DNA from: Macrophomina tecta
Lineage: Eukaryota > Ascomycota > Dothideomycetes > Botryosphaeriales > Botryosphaeriaceae
Length of the DNA stretch: 64,000 nucleotides
Assembly: GCA_024180945.1 (NCBI GenBank)
Contig: JAKSGN010000023.1
Coordinates: 496,001 to 560,000, forward strand
Direction of reading: 5' to 3'
Positions 53,576-63,895 of the stretch are shown in pieces (position 1 is the stretch's first letter; every line of letters starts with the position of its first letter). The notes beneath the pieces are model-generated. The model did no database searches. It was not told where the DNA came from and saw only the letters and a list, made by a program, of their open reading frames with translations. The position numbers and the translations under genes were made by a program.

Positions 53576-54333
53576 ACTGGTATTGCAATTACTGATCACT
53601 GTTCCCTGAACGAAGTTTTTGAGGACGGACATATCGACTCAAATCACGTGCCTGAGACGCCTTATCTACCCTCTTGGCCTAATTCAGCTAGTGGCAAGTG
53701 TGTATCGAGATTTGCTTGATGTTTGAGTCTGCCCGAAGTTTATAGATTTTACACATAATGTCTATCTGCAGCACACATTAATCTAAATGATTTGTATATG
53801 TGCCATGCGTTAGCCCAAAAGTTTGGCAGACAATTTCTTTACTGCCTTATATATCACTCGATTCTCCAATCTACCCACGGCAACGTGGAAGGCATTAATC
53901 ATGCCCAATATCTTCGGATATCTACACTCCCTTGGCTATGTAATTATCACTCACGTATATAAGCAAGCCTACCCACCTCTCTTGGAGACAAGCAGGAAGC
54001 GTAAACGAAGTGCAGACTAACTTAGATGTCTATTAAGGTGACTTTTCACATAAAGCTACGTTGTACTTAGGACAAGTAATTGCCGAATAAGCGGTAATTC
54101 TTATAATATAGTTTAAGCAGTCGGAGTCAGCGAATCAAAAGAGGTAACTTAGATGAGTGAAGCTCTCTAAAGTTACTGCAACATAATCATCTTGTCCTTA
54201 CCCGCCGGCACATGAGAGTATCTGGAGCGCGTCGCTCTTGAGCTAGGCTCCCGTTTCAGTGAGACATGGTTATATCTATATAGGACATAGTTATATTAAA
54301 AAGGATCATTTTCTCTACTCTACTACAGTTAAG
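53576..54333. other. Gene-free stretch with degenerate LTR piece
   Basis: 53945-54045 contains TATATAAGCAAGCCTACC, as in the copia LTR of 59309-59536. It continues into GCTAACTTAGATGTC-like sequence shared with 20440-20484. No gene seen. Confidence 0.5.
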
Positions 54334-55029
54334 CTACTCTGGTAACAACTGAGAAATGTATTCCTTTACCGGAAAGTAGAGCTCCTTCAGCCTTTCCTTA
54401 GCTTCTTCGGAGAGACTCCCGTTCTCATCAGCTTCTATTAAGAGTTCCGAATCATTTTCCAGTATATCAGGTAATGAGAAGAATTTAAATTTAACTTCTT
54501 GTTCGAATACCGCCAAATTCTTTAACAGATCTTTACGCTCTGGAACATCAGTGGCCTTGAGAAATCCATCCAACGTCTTACACCCTGTCATCCATATGTC
54601 TAACTGCTCCAGCCATCTGTCCTTCTCATCTAGCTCACATTTAAACCAATATTGCTTCTGGATAATGCTCGGCCTATTTTTATTGAGCGGAGACATCTCA
54701 AATAACAGTCCAGCGTAAAAAGCGGAGGGCATTACTGGAACCTCCCAAAGTCTTTTAACCGCTTTAACGGCGCATTGAAATTTGATTTGGTAATGGATCG
54801 GCACCTCTCTTAGCATGTCGAATTCCTGTATATACTCTATTACAGGATCAACATTTTGTCTTTTATCTAGGATACTACTCTCTACTAGCAATCGCTTGAA
54901 ATTCAGATGAATATCTTCTCGTGGAACACGCGACTGAAAATTCGGGTCATCAATTTGGGGCTTCTCTGCTCCTGGTGTTCCTTTGTCTTCAGAAACGCCC
55001 TGATTTATAGGGTTTTGTGCTTTCCCCAT
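54334..55029 (-). CDS. Uncharacterised single-exon protein, family member B
   Basis: An intact 231-aa frame with no intron, signal peptide or membrane helix. It is clearly paralogous to C: FKRLLVESSILDKRQN and VIEYIQEFDMLREVPIHYQI match FEQLLTHSNILDKEQE and VIDYIEEFDIFQGKPVHYKI. The central QLDIWMTGCKTLDGFL matches DLDLWISGCATLKGFV. The end FFSLPDILENDSELLIEADE matches FRDFSLPTQLNDDSRLLIEA. Charged and helix-rich; no catalytic motif is evident. It could be a domesticated or accessory-genome protein; function unknown. Confidence 0.75.
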   Translation of the reverse strand: MGKAQNPINQGVSEDKGTPGAEKPQIDDPNFQSRVPREDIHLNFKRLLVESSILDKRQNVDPVIEYIQEFDMLREVPIHYQIKFQCAVKAVKRLWEVPVMPSAFYAGLLFEMSPLNKNRPSIIQKQYWFKCELDEKDRWLEQLDIWMTGCKTLDGFLKATDVPERKDLLKNLAVFEQEVKFKFFSLPDILENDSELLIEADENGSLSEEAKERLKELYFPVKEYISQLLPE

Positions 55030-57092
55030 TGAGAAATGACTTGTTGCCGAGGTTTAATACGTAAAGGGGATATGGGAAGATCAGGTTAAATACATCCACT
55101 GTTTCGTAGGTTTTTTTGCTTTATTAACAATTTTCCTGACTAGTTCTTGTCTATGTTGAGCCAAATGATCTCATAATGAATGAATAAAGTGATTGTAACG
55201 CTCACATTCCCTTTACAAAGCATAGTAAAGGGCTGACTACACAGAATTCAAATGTGAACCTCCTTACTGAAGAAGCGGGGAGGCTAGTAAGTTCCCATTA
55301 TCCTTCAGGTTAAGGCCGATCCTTTCCGGAACTATTCAATCGTCGCTTTGTGTGAGGTGGGAACTGTGAACCGAAACTGATGGTCGATGGTCATAAGAGC
55401 CTCTCATTAGCTCTGGTCGGCCAGTCTCAGTAGTCCTTGATCCGTTTTGTGGAGATAAAATCCCCAGCGGTAACGTTATGTCACCCTCAGAATCCAAGGG
55501 TAGTGAGACGTATACACCAAGAGTCATCTTGTTCGTCAAGGGATGTGTTGGGATGGGAATTGACACGTTCACCAGTTGATGATGAGGAGAAAGAACAGAT
55601 GAGGGTATGAATTCTGTGAGGATGGCCAGGAGGGCCCTCTTATCTGTACACTATAGAGCTAGCTAGATGCGGTAGATACTATTACATGTAGTAATCGAAT
55701 ACCCGAACATGTGATAACCGTAAATCCTAACAGGTTGCTTCACGATGAGCCGCGGCTTCATCAAATATGACATGGGAGCTTCGGACAACTGCATGTTTGG
55801 CTGGAAGGTAAAACCGATAAATCGAATCTCCTTCACATCCAACATATTTTCCCTTCTGAGCTCTAAGTTCAAACTTGTTTGTAGCCGTTCTGTGGTGAGG
55901 AGGGAAATTGACGTAGGCAGCGCAGCAAAAGGGTTCTCTAGTTTCACAGCGCAGGTAGGGTTGGTGACAGGTCTAATTTCCCTGAGATCGCGTAAAGTGA
56001 GGTTTTCACTGATATGCGCTCGATTGATTGCGATGTTGAGTGCTTCGGGACAGAAACACATGGGCAGGTTTGCTTCTTGTAAAATTGCTTGATTTTGGAC
56101 TCTCGTTTTCCTCTTTCGCAACTTTTCAATGTGGTATAAGTAACAGCGCGACATATGATATTCAATGTCCCTTTATGGCCATTTACAGAACACAATTCTT
56201 CGTAGGCTTAAAAAACCATTGTTTCCAGCAGCCAAGGTAAGTATTCTCGTAGGGTGTCCAAATTTCTGTCCCTCCCTAAAGGTATCATCGCCATGTTGTA
56301 AGAGTATATGCAAGATTTAAGCTCTTTTACGAGATGGGCAAGTTCAGCCACCCGTGTTGTTCAATTTGCATCAAAGCTTCTCTAACATTCCCTTCACGCC
56401 ACAGGTGGAAGTGAGGGGACATTAAGAATTGTTCGGGACAAAAGTAAACGAATAATATGCGCCGTTATGGCAGTTTATTTGCGGATGCGAGATATAAAGG
56501 GATTTGATACTGTTGGAACATCACGTGTATTTGATTTCCTGCCAAGTGTAGTCTATACGGGGAGGATAAAAGGCCACTCCACGGCCTCCCCCTTCCAACA
56601 CCATGCCAACCTATGCCAATTCATCCCATTACTACTGAATAAGCTGTCACTGCACTTCTTCCAACAGGTACACTAGGTTCCATTGGTCTATTTAGTCTAT
56701 GATATCTTCTGTGGAGGCACAAGAACCGCCCTAGATGTATTTTCGAGCCTTTCATCGAACATACTCTTGAGACTAACCTTAAACACTGCGTACCTAATAT
56801 TTCTGTGTGCCTAGCTAAATGCAAGGTGTTTTCACTTCAACGCGATTCAACACTAACTTAAATACGTGCAAACATTCTAGTTAATACAAATGCCTCGAAA
56901 CCCTCGGAATGCCTCTGTAAAGGTGTCCTATACGTCTTTTGTCGATACTACAGTGTCAGAGAGAATATACTGAATTCTGCCTATCTCTATAAGAGCTGCT
57001 GAAAGAACGTTATTTTCTACGCTTGAATAAGAAATAATTGCAATGTTTCATCTATATCTCCCCTGCTTAGAGGTCACTGGTACTAATATAGC
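55030..57092. other. Gene-poor stretch
   Basis: A minus-strand frame of 163 codons at 55663-56154 (NLPMCFCPEALNIAINRAHI) may be a real but unrecognised protein; confidence is low. A possible extra LTR relic starts TGTTGGGATGGGAATTG at 55549 and contains GGAGGGCCCTCTTATC. Confidence 0.4.
56511..56666 (+). mobile_element. Solo LTR, TGTTGGAACATCACGTG family, copy 1 (156 bp)
   Basis: TGTTGGAACATCACGTG to CTTCTTCCAACA, flanked by GATAC and GGTAC (one transition). Second copy at 61298-61453. Confidence 0.85.
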
Positions 57093-57818
57093 TTAATTTT
57101 GCAACAACAGGTCAAGATATTCCCCAAAAGGTCGATATAGATTCTCAAGCTTCCTCTTTGCTGGCTCCGAAAGAAGATTCTTCTTATCGGCTTCTATCAG
57201 CAGTCGTGAATCATCATTTAGTTGAGTAGGCAATGAGAAATCTCGAAACTTGAGCTTTTCATCGAGTGCTGGGGAACCTTCTCCTAGAAATTCTAATAAA
57301 GATTTAGCACTCATGATCTCGACAAACCCTTTCAGTGTTGCACATCCGCTAATCCATAGGTCTAAGTCATCAAGCCACTTCTCCCGCTGTAGAGCACATC
57401 TACCACTGTTGTCGATGTCGAACCAAAGCTCATCCCGGACTTTCTGTGGCTCCTCTCCTAATAAAGACATGAAATACTTGAATGGCAAAATTACCGGGTC
57501 TTTCCATAAGGGTTTGATGGCCGCCACGGCGGAATAAAATCGAATCTTGTAGTGGACTGGTTTCCCTTGGAATATATCGAACTCTTCTATATAATCTATG
57601 ACGATTTTGACTTCTTGTTCTTTGTCCAAGATATTACTGTGGGTTAAAAGCTGCTCAAATTTGTCTCTGCGGTCTTGTGGCGGAATGTTCGATGGACTTT
57701 TTCCATGCCGTGCTTTGGACTTTTTGCCCCCCTTTCTGGTTTCTTCGTCTGAACTAGATTCAATTTTTCCTCCATAGCTTTGCGTCACTGTCAAGGTTGG
57801 TTCTCGATCTCTTTTCAT
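57093..57818 (-). CDS. Uncharacterised single-exon protein, family member C
   Basis: An intact 241-aa frame, paralogous to B and more distantly to A. The N-terminus is basic and disordered (RKGGKKSKARHGKSPSNI, nuclear-signal-like). The conserved parts are the LLTHSNILDKEQE helix, the PVHYKIRFYSAVAAIKPLW block, WLDDLDLWISGCATLKGF, and SLPTQLNDDSRLLIEADKKN with a C-terminal helix. The start codon is preceded by CCCCCCTCAAA. A TATAAAT-like box lies about 60 bp upstream and a solo LTR (57918-58054) lies 100 bp upstream. No known domain. Confidence 0.75.
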   Translation of the reverse strand: MKRDREPTLTVTQSYGGKIESSSDEETRKGGKKSKARHGKSPSNIPPQDRRDKFEQLLTHSNILDKEQEVKIVIDYIEEFDIFQGKPVHYKIRFYSAVAAIKPLWKDPVILPFKYFMSLLGEEPQKVRDELWFDIDNSGRCALQREKWLDDLDLWISGCATLKGFVEIMSAKSLLEFLGEGSPALDEKLKFRDFSLPTQLNDDSRLLIEADKKNLLSEPAKRKLENLYRPFGEYLDLLLQN

Positions 57819-57917
57819 TTTGAGGGGGGTTTCTTAACGACAGTTGTTGTAGCTAAGAGCAAACAAGCTATATTGAAATTATTTATAGTCATATACTGGT
57901 ACATATTTGTAATCTTC

Positions 57918-58054
57918 TGTTGGAATTGGTGGTGATACCATCAATTGAAAATGAGTGGCATGAGGCGTGAGAGGGACGCTCAGGGGAGTCCTCTTGTCAG
58001 TCCTCTTCCGTGACTAAGCTAAAGTTTATTGTACACACACGTGATATTCCAACA
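57918..58054. mobile_element. Solo LTR, 137 bp, exact TSD, upstream of gene C
   Basis: TGTTGGAATTGGTGG to CACGTGATATTCCAACA, flanked by exact TCTTC duplications (57913-57917 and 58055-58059). Same family as 4569-4705. Confidence 0.9.
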
Positions 58055-58288
58055 TCTTCATGTGCTTCTTTTTAAGGCTTTTAGAAACTTTTAAGAAAAT
58101 ATATCAATAGAATAACTCCCTGACCTCAGTGAGGAAATCTGCCTGAGATGAAAAGGTAGTATAACGTTACGTGAACTGTAATTAACAGCGTATTCTCCAT
58201 AATTTCTGGTTTGCATCCATCTATGAATGACATTTTCCGTGCTATAGTCATCTGGGACGGTCACTTTCCATATTGTAATAGTGTTGTA

Positions 58289-59642
58289 ACGTACCCGGCA
58301 AGCGAGCCGCGCACCCTATCAACTTTTTATGCATTTGCAGCTCTTTAGCTCAACAGCGCATTGGGATACTACTAGTACAATAGTTATCGTAGATCAAGGG
58401 TCCTCTTGAGTACCCTTTCTACATGTACGAGAATTGTGGCCTGTTTTGCCGCAGGTCCTACAGCGCCCTTTAGGTTGCTCACCCTTCCCTTGGCGCGCCC
58501 TACCTTGACGTGATTCACCTTCAAGTTGCTTATCAACGTCCATTTGAGCAGTAATCTCCTCAGCATCTGCCTTTGTTAAGACGCCTCCCTTCTGAGTCCG
58601 CTTCTTTTTGCGCTGTTTACGCTTTATAGCCGCCTCATTCTCCTTCCGAAGCCTCGCCATCTCATCCTCCATCAAGGCCATCCCATGTAACATCAGCTGA
58701 GTCCCCTTACCAAGCTGATCATACGACTCAAAAATCGGCGTAGGTGAAGAATCTTGATGCCTTTGAATCCACTTACGGAACTAGAGTCAATTGAGACTCA
58801 AATTCGCGTGCGTTACTTGGCGTCTTTGACTCCCATAGAGCCTCTGTTACCGTATCTCTCCATCGTACGTCGTACGAGCTTAAACCACTTGTTTATCACC
58901 TCTGGATCCTCGCATAAGGCTCGCTGGCGATCGTACGGTCGATTGAATTTAGTCTTGAGCTGCTGTGGAGTCCGCTTGACAAAGTTCTTTGGCCACTTCT
59001 GGCCAACCTGGCCAGCGTCGCACGTACCAAGTCGTTTATTGGCCATATCTCGAAAAGCGCCTAACGTAGGCGCAAATTCTCGTGAATCTAGATCAAGTAT
59101 ATGCTTGACAATAGCCTCCTCTTCAAGCTTGGTGAGCATCTTTGAATTGGGCTCACAATCGCGTTGTGACTGGGCACCGTTACGTCGATCGCGTAGCGTA
59201 GATTCGGGGACGTTGAACGTAGATGCGGCGCGCCTTACGCTCTGTATCTGCTTTTAATTAGTAGCTAGAATAGCAAGAGAGATATCTGTTTTATTATAGG
59301 TTGATTAATGTTGAAGTTTGTTGAGTGAAGAGTAGTGAGGTCAGAAAAGAGAGTAGATTCTGCCTGTCCCCTGAGAGGGAGGCAAGTAGGCTTGCTTATA
59401 TACATAAATAAGTGCTTGAATAACCGAGGAGAATAGAAGCCGATATTGCTATCCGAAGCTTGTGAAGATGAGGAGTAGTGAGGAGGTGGCAAAGAGTAGA
59501 TGCTGATCTGAGGCAGTAAGGCAAAATAGTCTGACAATTAAATATGAGTTGGTTGAGCCATTGTAGTTGAAAGTTGACGCGTCGCGTAGAGTTGATGGGG
59601 TGCGCGGCTCGCTTGCCTGCGCGGTTCGCTTGCTGGATACGT
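58289..59642 (-). mobile_element. Internally deleted pogo/Fot1 element, copy 2
   Basis: TIRs (left ACGTACCCGGCAAGCGAGCC; right ending GGATACGT) flanked by TA at 58287-58288 and 59643-59644. The minus strand carries transposase ends only. The N-terminal CENP-B-like part is at 59139-58813 (EEEAIVKHILDLDSREFAPT, RALCEDPEVINKWFKLVRR). The C-terminal coiled/zinc-knuckle part is at 58693-58394 (CRTCGKTGHNSRTC). Compared with 8850-10502, the whole DDE core is deleted, with the junction near 58830. A solo LTR interrupts the coding start. Confidence 0.85.
59309..59536 (+). mobile_element. Solo copia-type LTR (228 bp) inside the pogo copy, exact TSD
   Basis: TGTTGAAGTTTGTTGAGTG to AATAGTCTGACA, flanked by exact ATTAA duplications (59304-59308 and 59537-59541). 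It splits the transposase shortly after its ATG (MAQPT, minus strand). Confidence 0.92.
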
Positions 59643-59868
59643 TAGTCATACAGTACTAAGACAAAAGTTCTCGCGCGGCCGCTTCCGAAGCGAAAGCCCT
59701 CCTACCCCATTAATGTACCAATCCTCAACGTATCCTTCTTATGTCTTCTACTAAATTTTGTTCTACTAGAATTGAATATAGAGAAAGTTTCTAGTATTTT
59801 TTCTTTACTAGTACTTAGTATGCCAGCCTTCTGCTGCGATAACTGCCTCACACCTACGCTTTATACTA

Positions 59869-61297
59869 ACGTGTTTCACCACTCAGTGGGCCACACCAGT
59901 CAATGTGCCACCCCACCAACACCAAAACGCTTATTATTACAATTTTTTCACCACAACGCCTTTAATTTAATCAAAATCCCTATCTGACGTTTTCGCCGTT
60001 GGTTAGTCGCGCGAAGCTCCGAATTCTCTTTTGCAAGTATCACAGCTGAATTCATCGCCATCTGACATCCCTTCACAAGTTGACTAAATGCTTGGCTTGT
60101 CGGGCTCTGCGATTGGCGTTGAATAAGATCCCGTATAAGCCGAGCCTGTTGCTCTAGCTGGGCTAGAGTATGAGGTGTTTCCGACGTCACTGAGGTGCGT
60201 GTCCATTAGCTGTAGCTGGTGGAGAGGGTGTTTTGGTGACAGTAAGCGACGATAAGACGCGTTGTGGGTTGCACGGTATAAGCCCCGTGGCTTGAAATCC
60301 ACTTCTAATGTTTTGACTCGTAAATACTGATGGGCGCACCCTCGAGTATATTGCGAGAAAGTCATCTTTGTCAATATGGTGGATTCCTTGGCGGACGCTT
60401 TCTTTGAACCTCCTGACCGTACAAGCGCTTAAGAGGGGAGAAGCAGCTTACATCAAGCGGCTGGAGAAGGTGCGATGTATGCGCAGGCATGCAGAGCGCG
60501 ATAATGTTGTTTGAAATGCAGTATTGGTCAAATTCAGGTGTTGCATGGCTGCTGTGGCCGTCGAGGGTGAGTAGACGGTAGGCTCCCTTTGTACAAGACT
60601 CTGTGTGCGTATTGAAGTGCTAGATCCATTCAAATCCGAGCTGGTCAGTCGTCCAGCCATTGCTGCTTACAGCAATTACCCAGTCAGCCGGCAGTCCTCG
60701 ATACCAGTTTGACTGGTGGACCTTTCCTGCGAGGATGATGAACGGCGGAATCGCCCAGCCGGACGCGTTGATGCCCTCGATCGCCGTTGTCCACTCACGG
60801 TTTCCTGGCTGTACGACAATTGCTCGGCCGATCGTATCGGAGCTTGTAACAACCTTAGATGTCGCAACTACACCCATCATAAATCCTGTCTCGTCAAAAT
60901 TGTAGACGTCGTCATCGAGAATGCCGTACAACTGACGCGTCTCTTGAACACGCGTAAACCACGCGTTAATTGTGTCTGGATCCTCGCATTTGGCGCGTTG
61001 TGAATGGAACCTTCGATTCCATTTCGTTTTAAGCTTAGGCTAGTTGTTAATAAACTGAGATGTCTAATTCTTGCCGACTGGTTGAGGTGGAGGATTATGG
61101 CCACGCGCTACTAGTAAACAGTCCGCCATCCTTCGTACATCGATAATCTGGGGAGGGAATCCTCGCCGATCGAGGCTTAGGATCCACTCAACCAAAGCCT
61201 TTTCCTCGGACGGCTGTAGCTTTCGTTTTTGCGAATTAGACGCGCTTTGTGAGGCCGTTCCGTCAAGACGACGTTGGAGAGTAGTTCGAGGTATATC
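59869..61297 (-). mobile_element. Decayed pogo/Fot1 element, copy 3
   Basis: The end ACGTGTTTCACC (59869) next to TA matches the outer-element family. The minus strand reads, in several frames, IPRTTLQRRLDGTASQSASN (HTH), VYNFDETGFMMGV (first Asp), LLTLDGHSSHATPEFD (second Asp) and SHLLQPLDVSCFSPLKRLYG (third Asp). It ends with a C-terminal helix (NSAVILAKENSELRATNQRR) without a zinc knuckle. Multiple frameshifts and stops show that it is dead. Its 5' end is cut by the LTR at 61298. Confidence 0.82.
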
Positions 61298-61453
61298 TGT
61301 TGGAACATCACGTGTATTTACATTCTTGCCAAAGTGCATTCTATATAGGGAGGATAAAAGGCCACTCCACGGCCTCCCCCTCGAACGGCATGCCAACTTA
61401 TACTAATTCATCCCATTACTACTGAATAAGCTGTCACTGCACTTGTTCCAACA
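61298..61453 (+). mobile_element. Solo LTR, TGTTGGAACATCACGTG family, copy 2
   Basis: 156 bp, TGTTGGAACATCACGTG to CTTGTTCCAACA. No matching target duplication; the transposase does not resume on the far side, so the locus was probably rearranged. Confidence 0.83.
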
Positions 61454-62120
61454 ATTGTTCCATCACGCGAAGCCCTCCCAGGACCGTCGAGGAATTTGAT
61501 CGATGTATTATTTCTTTTGTGGTCTAAGACTATCCATGATGCGTCAGAAAACGAAACGTCGGGAACAAAGACTAGCACGAGGTTTTCGGAATAGATCTGC
61601 ATCGAAGGCCATAGCGGTCGGGTTATTACAGATGTGGTGGTAATTTATTCTTGTTGGGATATAACTCAATCAATTCGCACTGAATCACAGTTCGGCGCCG
61701 TGCTTTTTTGAGTCCAACAATTCTTGAAATTGATTATGACATGATTTTCTGTCAGACTATTTTGCCTTGCTGCCTACATCAGCATCCACTCTTTGCCACC
61801 TCCTAAGATATATGCGCGGTTGGACTCAACTCGAAACTGGATTCAACATGGGTTTCATGCCTCTTTTTGTACTAGCACTCCCGTCTTCGCTCGCCTAGCT
61901 ACCTCAAGTAAAGGTAAATGGAGTTTCTTAACTACACCTGACTCGATTATCCCTAGACGCGTCGCACCCCAACGCGCTATATACGCGTATATCTTTTCTT
62001 CGCCTTCGTCTTCTTTACCGTCTCACCGTCTTCTGCCCTCCGGTTTCTTTACTACCACGCCTACTTTTACGCCTGGTTTGCTTACATCTTATCCAGACGC
62101 ACGTCTCGTGGAGAAAGAAA
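61454..62120. other. Gene-free stretch with LTR fragment
   Basis: 61754-61800 is a piece of the copia LTR family (TGTCAGACTATTTTGCC). A 70-bp piece with TGTTGGGATATAACTC and GAGTCCAACA ends sits near 61653-61722. A minus frame at 61408-61602 (VFVPDVSFSDASWIVLDHK) might be an old exon. Confidence 0.45.
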
Positions 62121-63895
62121 ATGGACATCTTCGATTTCCAGGAAGAATACGGCGTGCTGATATGTAAACCGTGCGCCTTTGCCGTCGTACCATCTCACCT
62201 TCGCAGCCACATCGCTACCAGACACCTAGAAGACGCCCGTCACGCTTGCAGGATCGAACCTGCGTTAGCTAATGCGACGAGGCCGGCTGACGCGCTCGCG
62301 GCTCATCTGCAAAGGACGTTCAACATCCTTGATCCCCGAACTGTTAAAATCAAGAGACCACCGCCAGAGGCTGCCCCTATCCCGGGACTGCGGGCCTACC
62401 GGGGCTTACAGTGTAGCCGTTGTGATTTTGTACGTCGGCCACCAAGTGGGGCGAAGAAGCCATGGAAAACACTTTAATATCCATTGCGTTATCCCGCGAA
62501 AGCCCGGCGCCCCTAAGAAGAAAATCGCGAAGACGCCCAGAGAAGACGACGGACCAAAGTTCCAGAAGGTCTACTGTCAGCGCTTCTTCGCCAGCAGGCA
62601 CCAAAGCTCCTACTTTACCGTCTCGGTCTCTGCGGAGAGCAAGGAACGGAAGAGGTCGGCCACCATGGAGAAAGCCGATGTTGTCCAAGGCCTCCTCGAC
62701 GAAGAGCTCGAACGGAGCGGCTATGAGCAGTGGGGATTCGCGCGAGTATATGATGGTCAACCCAACAGCCAAACGAATGTCTCTCCATGGCTCGAGATGG
62801 CCAGCTGGCCGCAGTACTTTAGCGGCATTGACCTTTTTAGCGCGGTGCCGCTTGCATAAACCAGTTCTTGAGACGTTGCTAAACGGTCTGTTTGGTTTCC
62901 TGTATCGTGTCTGCGCGCTTTCGCTTTCCGGGGGTCCGGAGAGGTGCCTCGGCTGGCTTGGTTGCGGTCGTTCGAGCGCGATGTTTGTCTCGGGCACACA
63001 AGAGTCCTGAGCCAGAAGAGAATCGCTTGGGCTAGATATACGACACGCCATGTCTGCGGGTGACCTCTGCACCAACACTTCGGGATAGTCGTAAGGAGGA
63101 GGCGGTTCTGTGATTGTCTTGCTGCTGGTTCCACCGCTGCGTCTTCCTCGGCTTCGATATTTTCGGCCGCTTTCGACTCGCTCTCTGTCCACATCTACGA
63201 CTTTGCGTCCGTTATAGAGACCAGTCTCTTCAGGTGGCCATTCCTGAAGCTGCCGAGATAGCAGCTGGCTCTTCAGCCGGTTCAGGCCTACGTTAGCATA
63301 ATCACTCAGTTCCATGTAGAGAGTGAATGCCTGGGACTCGGAAAAAGAGAACAAGCTGCTGAGCAGATCAAGCAAGATATCGGAACAGTTGAGAACCAAG
63401 CTTCTTCCATCCAGGGAGTGGCCGCGACACCACGATGATTGAGGCTAAAGTCGACACGGATAAGCCGGCCAGAGATTGACAAGCGGGCATTGGAAACAGC
63501 GGTATGGATGGAATCGTGCTGCATTTCGCAGCGCGTCGCGACGCGCCCACGGTCGAGCGACGGGCCGGCATCTCAGGTCTCCTTTCGACTGGAGCGGCTC
63601 TGAAGAGAAGATGAGGTCTCTCCCTTCCTAGTTGCTTTTCTGGTCTTCGAGACTGTTGGTTATCAAGAATTGAATGCAGACGGGCTGGGTGTGTATGGAG
63701 CTGCACGTGGGGTGATGGACCAGAAAGCCCGTGCGGCTGCGGCGCGGGTATGTACAATGAGGGTTTGCACACTGGCGCCAGGGATGTGCATTTATCCAAT
63801 TAGGCGACGTAATGCGGACAGCCAATCTCATGCGTGGATGATTGGATATGGCACGAAGGATCTCAGCTCCAATAGTTTCGGGCAGTACGCGTGAG
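62121..63895 (+). pseudogene. Decayed OrsD-like (DUF3505, PF12013) gene
   Basis: It starts MDIFDFQEEYGVLICKPCAF, with the conserved LICxxCxxAV and the HLRSHIATRH zinc-finger-like pattern, then IPGLRAYRGLQCSRCDFVRR. A frameshift near 62450 moves coding to another frame: KFQKVYCQRFFASRHQSSYF and QTNVSPWLEMASWPQYFSGI (the NPWLxxTGWxxHLxGLD-like block). That frame stops at 62859. Further downstream only short, shifting open pieces remain. These proteins are multicopy in fungi, often beside transposons and subtelomeres; OrsD is named for the orsellinic acid cluster, but this copy gives no sign of such a cluster. Non-functional. Confidence 0.68.

Noticed and set aside
55549..55720. Additional TGTTGGG-type LTR
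   Set aside because: Left end and core are suggestive, but I could not find a matching right end or target duplication.
62377..63399. 340-codon minus-strand frame
   Set aside because: Antisense to the OrsD-like remnant; the plus strand carries the recognisable motifs and no domain is seen on the minus strand.
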